Assembly: GCA_964591255.1 (NCBI GenBank)
Contig: CAZQAA010000192.1
Coordinates: 1 to 28,875 of the forward strand
Direction: 5' to 3'
Source of the DNA: CAZQAA01 sp964591255
GTDB taxonomy: Bacteria > Desulfobacterota > DSM-4660 > Desulfatiglandales > Desulfatiglandaceae
Length of the DNA stretch: 28,875 nucleotides
Shown here: in pieces, positions 7,192-14,058 of the stretch
How the letters are laid out: each line of letters opens with the position of its first letter
How positions within the stretch are numbered: position 1 is the stretch's first letter
Notes under the pieces: generated by a model
Seen by the model: only the letters and a program-made list of their open reading frames with translations
What the model was told of the DNA's origin: nothing
Database searches by the model: none
Made by a program: the position numbers and the translations under genes

Positions 7192-7653
7192 TTAATAGAT
7201 GCCTGCTTCACAGCCTGCTGCAATAGTTTTGCCCATCTCTTCACATCTGGCCAGGATTTCCTTGTCTATGTCCCCCCTGGCCACCACAGGGTCATAAACC
7301 TTCTTGAATTGATATCCTATAAGAATTCGCTCAATTGCCGTCAAGGCGCCCCTCCCATCATTGCCCGCGCTTATAAAAAGTACGTACGGTTTTTTGAAGA
7401 TCTCTTTTCTTCCCCTTGCCTCGTCATAGGTGCGATCAAACAGGTCCTTGATCATACCAGCCATATATCCAAAGTATTCGGGAGAGCCGATGGCGATTCC
7501 ATCACAAGCCAAAAAGTCATTAAGAGTTGTATCCGCCGCCCTGTTGAGTACAACCTCAACACCTTTGATGGAGGCAGCTCCCTTTGCCACATGTTCGGCC
7601 ATCTTTTTGGTATGTCCGGACTGGGAGTGGTAAACGACCAGAATTTTTTTCAT
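7192..7653 (-). CDS. flavodoxin-like fold protein (NAD(P)H-quinone/flavodoxin family)
   Basis: The 153-residue protein opens ILVVYHSQSGHTKKMAEHV, the phosphate-binding loop for FMN, followed by the substrate-side loop AIGSPEYFGYMAGMIKDLFDRTY and VLFISAGNDGRG. It thus resembles the WrbA/flavodoxin group that holds FMN and acts in two-electron transfer in the cytoplasm. No Fe-S cysteine motif is present. It is the paralogue of the divergent gene at 7817 (both share the TKKMAE/TRKLAE, GSP.YFG and LF/VFD positions), and the 160-nt space between holds an inverted repeat that may coordinate them. Redox partners cannot be read from the sequence. Confidence 0.85.
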   Translation of the reverse strand: MKKILVVYHSQSGHTKKMAEHVAKGAASIKGVEVVLNRAADTTLNDFLACDGIAIGSPEYFGYMAGMIKDLFDRTYDEARGRKEIFKKPYVLFISAGNDGRGALTAIERILIGYQFKKVYDPVVARGDIDKEILARCEEMGKTIAAGCEAGIY

Positions 7654-7745
7654 GTTTCACAATCCTCCAAAAAGATAACAATGATAAAGAGGCCAAGCGG
7701 TCATTACCACTTTTTCAAGAGACTTGATTTATCCCTGGCCAGACA

Positions 7746-7792
7746 GTATTATTCAAACAAGTAATATTAAGTTGTTGATCTTGAAATAATAC
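7746..7792. repeat. inverted repeat between the divergent flavodoxin genes
   Basis: GTATTATTCAA (7746-7756) and TTGAAATAATAC (7781-7792) are inverted copies differing by one inserted base, with a 24-nt spacer. They lie in the shared upstream region, 25 nt before the plus-strand start codon, where an operator for both promoters would be expected. The sequence is AT-rich, so chance is possible. Confidence 0.45.
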
Positions 7793-7816
7793 AATTAAAT
7801 CAGGGAGGTTTTCAAG

Positions 7817-8299
7817 ATGCAAGTCATGATCCTTTATTTCTCCAAAGGCGGCAACACCAGGAAACTGGCCGAGGCCATTGCAGGGGGGGTCGGCAGTGAG
7901 GAGGGGGTGGAGGCCATCCTCAAAGGGACAGATGAAGTGACGCAGGAGGACTTTCTGGCATCTGACGGGATTATTGCCGGATCTCCCGTATATTTCGGTG
8001 TCATGTGCTCCCAGTTGAAGAAGGTCTTCGATGACTTTGTGGGTGTACGAAAAAAAATGGAAGGAAAGGTTGGTGCCGTTTTTACCACTTCCGGAGATCC
8101 GACAGGAGGTAAGGAGACCACCATGATGTCCATTATTCAGGCACTATTGATTTATGGTATGATCATCGTGGGTGATCCTATGTCGGCCTCAGGACACTAT
8201 GGGGTAGCCTGTGTAGGAGTCCCGGACGAAAAGGCAGAGAAAAACGGTTTCAAGCTTGGCCAGAGGGTGGCACGGGTAGTCAAAAAACTCCGTGGCTGA
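7817..8299 (+). CDS. flavodoxin-like fold protein, paralogue of the divergent neighbour
   Basis: A 160-residue FMN-binding protein: ILYFSKGGNTRKLAEAI is the phosphate loop, then IIAGSPVYFGVMCSQLKKVFDDF and AVFTTSGDPTGGKETTMMSII. It belongs to the flavodoxin / NADPH-dependent FMN reductase-like group with the same architecture as the minus-strand gene at 7192-7653. The start ATG at 7817 follows GGGAGG at normal spacing. larB begins 39 nt downstream and may share the transcript. The exact reaction is unknown; a role as a small cytoplasmic electron carrier or quinone reductase is inferred from the fold only. Confidence 0.85.
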   Translation: MQVMILYFSKGGNTRKLAEAIAGGVGSEEGVEAILKGTDEVTQEDFLASDGIIAGSPVYFGVMCSQLKKVFDDFVGVRKKMEGKVGAVFTTSGDPTGGKETTMMSIIQALLIYGMIIVGDPMSASGHYGVACVGVPDEKAEKNGFKLGQRVARVVKKLRG

Positions 8300-8338
8300 T
8301 CTTCTGGCAACATTAAAAGAAAAAAGGGTCGATGGATA

Positions 8339-9088
8339 TTGGACCAGGATTCCATTAAAAACCTTCTGTTATCGTTGGAAAAGAAGGATATAAGTGTTGA
8401 GGAATGTCTTGAGAGACTTAAGGCCTTGCCCTTTGAAGATGTGGGCTTTGCATGCATTGATCATCATCGTCCCCTGAGAAGGGGATTTTCGGAGGTCATA
8501 TTCGGGGAAGGAAAAGACGCATACGAAATCCAAACCATTATAGAGAAGATAACGGCACAGGGAGAAAATGTCCTGGTGACGCGTATTTCAGAGGACAAAT
8601 ATGAGGCCTTAAAAACGAGATTCCCGGATATCAACTACCACAAAAGGTCAAGGGTCCTTACACTCGTAAGAAACCATATAAGGATAACTGGAAAGGGGAC
8701 TATCCTGATCATGAGTGCCGGCACATCGGACATTCCGGTGGCGGAGGAGGCCTCTCTCACGGCCAGATTCATGGGAAATGAGGTGGATACCGTTTATGAC
8801 GTGGGCATCGCGGGTATTCACAGGATCTTGGCTTACAGGGAAAGGATAACAAGAGCTTCCGTGATCGTGGTAGCGGCGGGGATGGAAGGTGCCCTCCCCA
8901 GTGTTGTTGCAGGCTTGGTGGACAAGCCGGTGATTGCAGTGCCTACCAGCGTGGGCTATGGGGCGAATTTTGGCGGTATTGGACCATTGTTGGGCATGCT
9001 GAATTCATGTGCCGCAGGCGTAACTGTTGTGAATATCGACAACGGATTCGGTGCTGGATATGCCGCCAGCGTGATCAACAGGGCATAA
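8339..9088 (+). CDS. larB: nickel-pincer cofactor biosynthesis protein LarB
   Basis: The 249-residue protein has the LarB C-terminal PurE-like domain, with DVGIAGIHRIL (154-164), VVAAGMEGALPSVVAGLVDKPVIAVPTS (177-204) and NSCAAGVTVVNIDNGFGAGYAAS (222-244) nearly as in known LarB. LarB carboxylates and hydrolyses nicotinate adenine dinucleotide, the first step of the Ni-pincer nucleotide used by lactate racemase LarA and its homologues. It begins at TTG (8339), the only in-frame start that keeps the normal length, with a weak AAGGG 10 nt upstream. larA, larC and larE are not adjacent, so either they lie elsewhere or this copy serves another LarA-like enzyme. It closes the plus-strand run that begins with the flavodoxin gene. 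Confidence 0.92.
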   Translation: MDQDSIKNLLLSLEKKDISVEECLERLKALPFEDVGFACIDHHRPLRRGFSEVIFGEGKDAYEIQTIIEKITAQGENVLVTRISEDKYEALKTRFPDINYHKRSRVLTLVRNHIRITGKGTILIMSAGTSDIPVAEEASLTARFMGNEVDTVYDVGIAGIHRILAYRERITRASVIVVAAGMEGALPSVVAGLVDKPVIAVPTSVGYGANFGGIGPLLGMLNSCAAGVTVVNIDNGFGAGYAASVINRA

Positions 9089-9102
9089 TAACACCTGCCC
9101 GG

Positions 9103-9122
9103 AAAAATCCAGAGGGGTTTTT
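9103..9122. terminator. short terminator hairpin between convergent larB and radical SAM genes
   Basis: AAAAATCC (9103-9110) pairs with GGGTTTTT (9115-9122), with one G-U pair. The flanking A and T tracts allow termination in both directions. It lies 15 nt after the larB stop and touches the stop codon of the minus-strand gene. Confidence 0.5.
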
Positions 9123-10485
9123 ACCTGTATCTTTCCCTGACCTCCAATGCATGTTTTTTCAATATGGGTATCTCTTTTTTTTGGGAGTCATCCCAGCAGG
9201 GCAGCAGGGTGTTGTTATGAAACAAGGGTTCTCCGGCCAAATCATAGTTAGAATACTCTACCGCCTTGGCCCATAAAGAAGTATGGGGAATCGGGGAATA
9301 CTCAACAAGAAAGGGGCTTGCCCCTACATCGGCTGCAAGATCAATGGTTTTGTGCACAGAGTCTATGGGTTGGCCCGGCAATCCGATCATGATATAGGCT
9401 CCTATTTCCTTGCTGTTAAAACCTGCTTCCAACAGATTGTGGACAGCGGCTTCAAACTCACCAGGGGAGAGTTTTCCATCCAATATACGATGGGCGTCAA
9501 TATCTGAGGTCTCAAGTCCAAGGCGTATGGTCTTAAAGCCTGTCCTATACATAAGTGTTGCAATGTCTTTTGTGATTTCCCTTATATGCAGGGCATTAGG
9601 AGTGTGAAACCTTAATTCCTTGCCGACCTTTATCAGATTTTCAAGAAATATAGAGAAATGTGTATCGGACGATACCAGAAGTGCGTCATCATAGAAGACA
9701 AAGTCCTGAACACCGAGTTCCCTGTGCCAGAACAGGACTTCCTCCAAGATTTCATGGGGATTCCTTTTTTGGGCCACAGGGTTTAAAAAATGGCTGGCAC
9801 AGTATTGGCACCTATATGGACACCCAATGGAGGTCAATAGACAAATATAGTCTGTACTGTGCAACAGATCGAATGCCGGATACGGCATAACACCGGGAGA
9901 CATGGAAGGATTTGCTGGTGCGTTAATGCCATAATTGTTTAGTGTCCTCAGAACAGCAGCAGGATTTTTATCGTTTATTACATGATCTGCCCCTGATTTT
10001 TGTTGAGCGTGCTCGTGGCAAAGTGTAGCGTATATTCCTCCTAGTATGATTGGAACGTCGGGGTGTATTTTCCTGGAAAGGTTGATAACCTCCATGACGC
10101 CTGGATACCAGTAAGTCATCAGGGAGGTCACGAGAATGGCCGCAGGTTTTTGAACTGCATTCAGTTCTTCCTCAAATACCTTTTTGGATAGACCATATCG
10201 GCTGTATATTCTTTTAATTTTAATATCAGCTATCGGTTGGGGAGTCGGGATTTTTTGCCGCCAAAATTTGCCCGTTCCGTACGACCGTCTAACAGGAGGT
10301 TTCATGGATTTCTCTTCTATCATACGGGGGTGGTGACGATCCAGGCAGTCTATCAGGTGTATATTAAAACCATAATGTCTGAGATAGCCCGCAAGATAGA
10401 GTAATCCAAGAGGTTTTGACCAGAAATCATACGCCGCAAAATCATGGATCCATGGATTGATCATAATTAGGGAAGAAGGAGACAT
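9121..10485 (-). CDS. B12-binding-domain radical SAM protein of unknown function
   Basis: A 454-residue protein. The N-terminal part (SKPLGLLYLAGYLRHYGF.IHLIDC, about residues 24-47, and later ILGGIYATLCHEHA) resembles the cobalamin-binding Rossmann domain of the B12-radical SAM class. The central radical SAM core has Cys222-x3-Cys226-x2-Cys229 (GCPYRCQYC), then VFYDDALL, TIRLGLETSD and YIMIGLPGQP, all usual strands of the TIM barrel. Such enzymes carry out difficult methylations or ring chemistry; the substrate cannot be told here. It is monocistronic, convergent with larB and divergent from groES, with no biosynthetic partners alongside. The ATG start at 10485 has no strong ribosome-binding site. 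Confidence 0.85.
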   Translation of the reverse strand: MSPSSLIMINPWIHDFAAYDFWSKPLGLLYLAGYLRHYGFNIHLIDCLDRHHPRMIEEKSMKPPVRRSYGTGKFWRQKIPTPQPIADIKIKRIYSRYGLSKKVFEEELNAVQKPAAILVTSLMTYWYPGVMEVINLSRKIHPDVPIILGGIYATLCHEHAQQKSGADHVINDKNPAAVLRTLNNYGINAPANPSMSPGVMPYPAFDLLHSTDYICLLTSIGCPYRCQYCASHFLNPVAQKRNPHEILEEVLFWHRELGVQDFVFYDDALLVSSDTHFSIFLENLIKVGKELRFHTPNALHIREITKDIATLMYRTGFKTIRLGLETSDIDAHRILDGKLSPGEFEAAVHNLLEAGFNSKEIGAYIMIGLPGQPIDSVHKTIDLAADVGASPFLVEYSPIPHTSLWAKAVEYSNYDLAGEPLFHNNTLLPCWDDSQKKEIPILKKHALEVRERYR

Positions 10486-10590
10486 TTTTATCCAATAGGT
10501 ATGGGTTCCAGGAAAGGCCCAGGAGACTATTTTAGTATTTTCTGTTTTGGAGGCGAACAGATTTTCCCGCCGCTTTTTTTTGCTTGGGCC

Positions 10591-10618
10591 TTGACATTTT
10601 ATGACCTGTGCTTAAATT
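10591..10618 (+). promoter_or_regulatory. candidate promoter of groES-groEL
   Basis: TTGACA (10591-10596) is followed after 16 bp by TAAATT (10613-10618, four of six matches). This would give a 5' leader of about 150 nt before groES. I looked for a CIRCE element (TTAGCACTC-N9-GAGTGCTAA) in 10486-10776 and found none, and no clear sigma32 -10 (CCCCAT) either. Confidence 0.4.
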
Positions 10619-10776
10619 TTCGTGTTTGGTTTCGTATATCCATTTACCGCGAGCCAATATCCTATATTAGGAGGTTGAAACAGACCAAGGGTCATGGCCT
10701 TATTATCCGATCAGGATTCATTTTGGAGACCAGGGTACAAAACTATCAAAAAATTTTGAAGGAGGGAACAGTTAAA

Positions 10777-11064
10777 ATGAAAGTAAGACCATTGCATGAT
10801 CGTGTAATCGTAAAACGGGTGGAAGAGGAAGAAAAAACCAAGGGCGGCATTATTATTCCAGATACTGCAAAGGAAAAATCGGTAGAAGGCGAGGTAATAG
10901 CAGTAGGTGATGGTAAAACGTTGGAGGATGGTAAGAAAATTCCTTTGGAGGTAAAAAAAGGAGATCGGGTCTTGTTCGGGAAATATGCCGGTACAGAAAT
11001 TAGCATTGACGGTGAGGAACACCTCATTATGAGAGAAGATGACATCATTGCAATAACCGAATAG
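10777..11064 (+). CDS. groES: co-chaperonin GroES (Hsp10)
   Basis: The 95-residue sequence MKVRPLHDRVIVKRVEEEEKTKGGIIIPDTAKEK... is typical GroES: the mobile loop (EKTKGGIIIPD), the beta-barrel, and the conserved VLFGKYAGTEI end segment. It forms the heptameric lid of the GroEL chamber in the cytoplasm. The open frame extends upstream to 10501, but GAAGGAGGGA at 10758-10767 sits just before the ATG at 10777 and the protein from there has the standard length. groEL follows after 68 nt. Confidence 0.98.
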   Translation: MKVRPLHDRVIVKRVEEEEKTKGGIIIPDTAKEKSVEGEVIAVGDGKTLEDGKKIPLEVKKGDRVLFGKYAGTEISIDGEEHLIMREDDIIAITE

Positions 11065-11132
11065 AGCGATATTCCTGTACAGCCAAATCTACTAATCCAA
11101 AGTATGGAAAATAATTAAGGAGGAATTATAAT

Positions 11133-12779
11133 ATGGCAAAAGAGATTATGTATGATATCAAGGCCAGGGAATTAGTGTTAAATGGCGTCAACACCCTGGC
11201 AAATGCTGTCAAGGTTACCTTGGGACCCAAGGGAAGAAATGTTATATTGGATAAGGCCTTTGGTGCCCCCAATATAACCAAAGATGGTGTAACTGTCGCA
11301 AAGGAGATTGAACTTGAGAATAAATTTGAGAATATGGGTGCTCAGATGGTTAAGGAGGTGGCATCCAAGACGTCGGATGTGGCAGGTGACGGCACCACCA
11401 CAGCTACCGTTCTCGCCCAGGCCATTTACACAGAGGGATCTAAATTGGTAGCGGCCGGTATCAATCCCATGGCCATTAAAAGGGGTATCGAGAAGGCCGT
11501 TGAGGTGGCTGTTGAAGAGCTGAGGAAAATGTCCCAGCCCACAAAAGACGAGGAGGAGATTTCCCAGGTGGGCACTATTTCGGCCAATAATGATGAAACC
11601 ATCGGTAATATTATTGCCCAGGCAATGAGTAAGGTAGGAAAAGAGGGAGTTATTACGGTAGAGGAAGCAAAGAGTATGGATACTACCTTGAATGTGGTTG
11701 AAGGTATGCAGTTTGATCGCGGCTATTTATCCCCCTATTTTGTAACCGACCCTGAGAAGATGGTGGTGACCCTCAATGAACCATATATCCTGCTGAATGA
11801 GAAAAAGATCAGCAGTATGAAGGATCTACTTCCCATACTGGAACAAATCGCCAAGATGAGCAGACCGTTGCTTATTATAGCAGAAGATGTGGAAGGCGAG
11901 GCCCTGGCCACCCTGGTGGTGAACAAATTACGGGGGACCTTGCAGGTGGCAGCGGTAAAGGCCCCTGGATTTGGTGACAGGAGAAAGGCAATGTTGGAAG
12001 ACATTGCGATTCTTACCGGCGGTAAAGTGATATCGGAAGATTTGGGTATTAAATTGGAAAATATTACAGTAAACGATCTTGGAACGGCAAAGACCGTTAC
12101 AATAGACAAGGACGATACAACAATCGTTGACGGTGGAGGCAGCAGGAGTGACTTGGAAGGTAGGGTCAAGCAGATACGGGCCCAGATCGAAGAGACAACT
12201 TCAGATTACGATCGAGAGAAATTACAGGAGCGACTGGCCAAATTAATTGGCGGTGTGGCTGTGATCAATGTGGGAGCAGCTACCGAAATAGAGATGAAGG
12301 AGAAGAAGGCCAGAGTAGAAGATGCCCTTAACGCCACAAGGGCTGCTGTTGAGGAAGGGATTGTTCCCGGAGGAGGGGTTTCCCTGTTGCGGACACTTTC
12401 CGGGCTGGCCAAGCTGAAACTGGAAGGAGAAGAACAGTCAGGAGTGAGTATCGTGATGCGGGCTTTGGAAGAACCTGTCCGTCAGATCGCCAACAATGCC
12501 GGTGTTGAGGGTTCGGTAGTGGTTGAAAAGGTAAAGAATGGCAAGGATGCCTTTGGATTCAATGCAGAGACCGGTGAGTATGAAGATTTGTTGAAGGCCG
12601 GGGTTATTGATCCTACAAAGGTAACCAGGTTTGCCTTGCAGAATGCTGCTTCGGTGGCGTCATTGCTTCTGACTACTGAGGCCATGATTGCCGATAAGCC
12701 CGAAAAGAAGGAAGATATGCCCCCGATGCCTCCTGGAGGCGGCATGGGTGGTATGGGCGGCATGGGCGGCATGATGTAA
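11133..12779 (+). CDS. groEL: chaperonin GroEL (Hsp60)
   Basis: A full-length 548-residue GroEL. It has the ATP site GDGTTTATVLAQ (GDGTTT at 85-90), the apical-domain text PLLIIAEDVEGEALATLVVNKLRG, the later EEGIVPGGGVSLLR, and the flexible Gly-Met tail ending GGMGGMGGMM. It folds proteins in the cytoplasm with GroES encoded just upstream, and the pair forms the usual groESL operon closed by a terminator at 12808. AAGGAGGAA precedes the ATG. Nothing in the sequence suggests a divergent or specialised chaperonin. Confidence 0.99.
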   Translation: MAKEIMYDIKARELVLNGVNTLANAVKVTLGPKGRNVILDKAFGAPNITKDGVTVAKEIELENKFENMGAQMVKEVASKTSDVAGDGTTTATVLAQAIYTEGSKLVAAGINPMAIKRGIEKAVEVAVEELRKMSQPTKDEEEISQVGTISANNDETIGNIIAQAMSKVGKEGVITVEEAKSMDTTLNVVEGMQFDRGYLSPYFVTDPEKMVVTLNEPYILLNEKKISSMKDLLPILEQIAKMSRPLLIIAEDVEGEALATLVVNKLRGTLQVAAVKAPGFGDRRKAMLEDIAILTGGKVISEDLGIKLENITVNDLGTAKTVTIDKDDTTIVDGGGSRSDLEGRVKQIRAQIEETTSDYDREKLQERLAKLIGGVAVINVGAATEIEMKEKKARVEDALNATRAAVEEGIVPGGGVSLLRTLSGLAKLKLEGEEQSGVSIVMRALEEPVRQIANNAGVEGSVVVEKVKNGKDAFGFNAETGEYEDLLKAGVIDPTKVTRFALQNAASVASLLLTTEAMIADKPEKKEDMPPMPPGGGMGGMGGMGGMM

Positions 12780-12807
12780 GACCCGTGTTGCTATGATAAA
12801 CTGTCGT

Positions 12808-12850
12808 AAAGGCTGTAGACGAGTAATTTCGTATACAGCCTTTTTATTTT
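12808..12850 (+). terminator. rho-independent terminator of groESL
   Basis: AAAGGCTGTA (12808-12817) pairs with TACAGCCTTT (12834-12843) and is followed by a T-rich tract (TTTTTATTTT). It lies 28 nt after the groEL stop. Confidence 0.8.
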
Positions 12851-12869
12851 GACGGCCCTTATCTTTTAT

Positions 12870-12918
12870 GATTATTATGCCGATGAATATATAGGCATTT
12901 GTTCTATTCATAATAATC
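12870..12918. repeat. nested inverted repeats upstream of the epimerase gene
   Basis: GATTATTATG (12870-12879) and CATAATAATC (12909-12918) are perfect inverted copies. Inside them ATGCC (12877-12881) faces GGCAT (12894-12898). The block ends 24 nt before the epimerase start and could be an operator or an RNA fold. AT-richness lowers its weight. Confidence 0.4.
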
Positions 12919-12942
12919 TTATAAATATTGAGAGAGAACTCT

Positions 12943-13920
12943 ATGACTGGTGTAACTAAGGGAAAACGAACCATTATGGTTACGGGTGCTGCTGGATTTA
13001 TAGGTTTCCATTTGTCTGTGAGATTGCTCGAGGCGGGAGAAGTGGTAGTCGGAATCGATAATTTGAATAATTATTATGACGTATCTCTCAAAAAGGCCCG
13101 TTTGGAAATACTGACAACATATCCGAATTTTGTGTTTTATAAGGAGGCGATCCAGAATCTTGATGCCTTAAAGGCAATTTTTAAAAGGCATGACATAGAA
13201 ATAATCTGTAATTTGGCTGCCCAGGCAGGTGTCAGGCATTCCTTGAAGGATCCCTTTTCCTATCAAAAGAGCAATCTTGAGGGTTTCCTTAATCTTATTG
13301 AAATGGCTCGCCATTGTGAGGTGAAAAATTTTGTCTATGCCTCTTCATCCTCTGTTTACGGCAGCAATACAAAATCCCCTTTTAGCGTAGAAGACAGGGT
13401 CGATAATCCCATCTCTCTTTATGCCGCTACCAAAAAGGCCAATGAATTGATTGCCCATGCATACAGCCATCTTTACGGAATCCCATGTACGGGGCTCAGG
13501 TACTTTACGGTATATGGCCCATGGGGGCGTCCAGATATGGCCCTTTTTCTGTTTACCGACGCGATCTTGAAAAAAAGGCCCATAAAGGTGTTTAACTATG
13601 GACAAATGAAGAGAGATTTTACCTATATTGACGATATCATAGACGGTACGATTGCAGCGATTGACAGGCCTGTGCCATATGAGGTATTCAACCTCGGCAA
13701 TTCAAACCCAGTAGAATTGTTAGAGTATATCCATATTTTGGAAGAGGAACTAGGTCAAAAGGCCGAAAAAGAGATGTTGCCTATGCAGCCGGGTGATGTG
13801 GCATCAACTGCGGCCGATATCGACAAATCCAAAGAAATGCTCGATTTCAACCCTAAGACACCGTTGAAAGAGGGCATCAAAAGATTTGTAGCATGGTACA
13901 TGGAGTATTATAAGGTGTGA
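12943..13920 (+). CDS. NAD-dependent sugar-nucleotide epimerase, UDP-glucuronate 4-epimerase type
   Basis: The 325-residue extended-SDR protein has the NAD loop TGAAGFIG (14-21), VGIDNLNNYYDVSLKKARL, YASSSSVYG (132-140) and the catalytic pair Tyr160/Lys164 in YAATKKANE, followed by LRYFTVYGPWGRPDMALF. The NNYYDVSLKKARL and GPWGRPDMA segments are typical of UDP-glucuronate 4-epimerases (CapI/LspL/GAE), which make UDP-galacturonate for polysaccharides or lipopolysaccharide. Start: ATG at 12943, with GAGAG upstream; a TTG at 12928 is less likely. It stands alone after the groESL terminator without other polysaccharide genes in view. Confidence 0.88.
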   Translation: MTGVTKGKRTIMVTGAAGFIGFHLSVRLLEAGEVVVGIDNLNNYYDVSLKKARLEILTTYPNFVFYKEAIQNLDALKAIFKRHDIEIICNLAAQAGVRHSLKDPFSYQKSNLEGFLNLIEMARHCEVKNFVYASSSSVYGSNTKSPFSVEDRVDNPISLYAATKKANELIAHAYSHLYGIPCTGLRYFTVYGPWGRPDMALFLFTDAILKKRPIKVFNYGQMKRDFTYIDDIIDGTIAAIDRPVPYEVFNLGNSNPVELLEYIHILEEELGQKAEKEMLPMQPGDVASTAADIDKSKEMLDFNPKTPLKEGIKRFVAWYMEYYKV

Positions 13921-14058
13921 CAAAGATGGAGGAGAACAACACCGTGAATGATCTCTGTCACCGTTTGTCCCCAACATGGATTGCTTTCCGGAAATTATCA
14001 ATAAAGTCATATAATATAGTCAAATTATAACCCATGATTTTTTCACCTGAGGTGTTAT

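Noticed and set aside
10501..10776. N-terminal extension of GroES in the open frame from 10501.
   Set aside because: A strong ribosome-binding site and the universally conserved MKVRPLHDR start mark 10777 as the real start.
11735..12772. Several minus-strand open frames inside groEL.
   Set aside because: They are shadows of the groEL codon pattern; the Pro-rich one at 12482-12772 is simply the antisense of the Gly-Met tail.
13926..14030. Possible 34-residue small protein (starts MEENNTVNDL) after the epimerase gene.
   Set aside because: ATG is close behind the epimerase stop but its GGAGG lies inside the frame rather than upstream, and I recognise no family. Conservation would be needed to call it.
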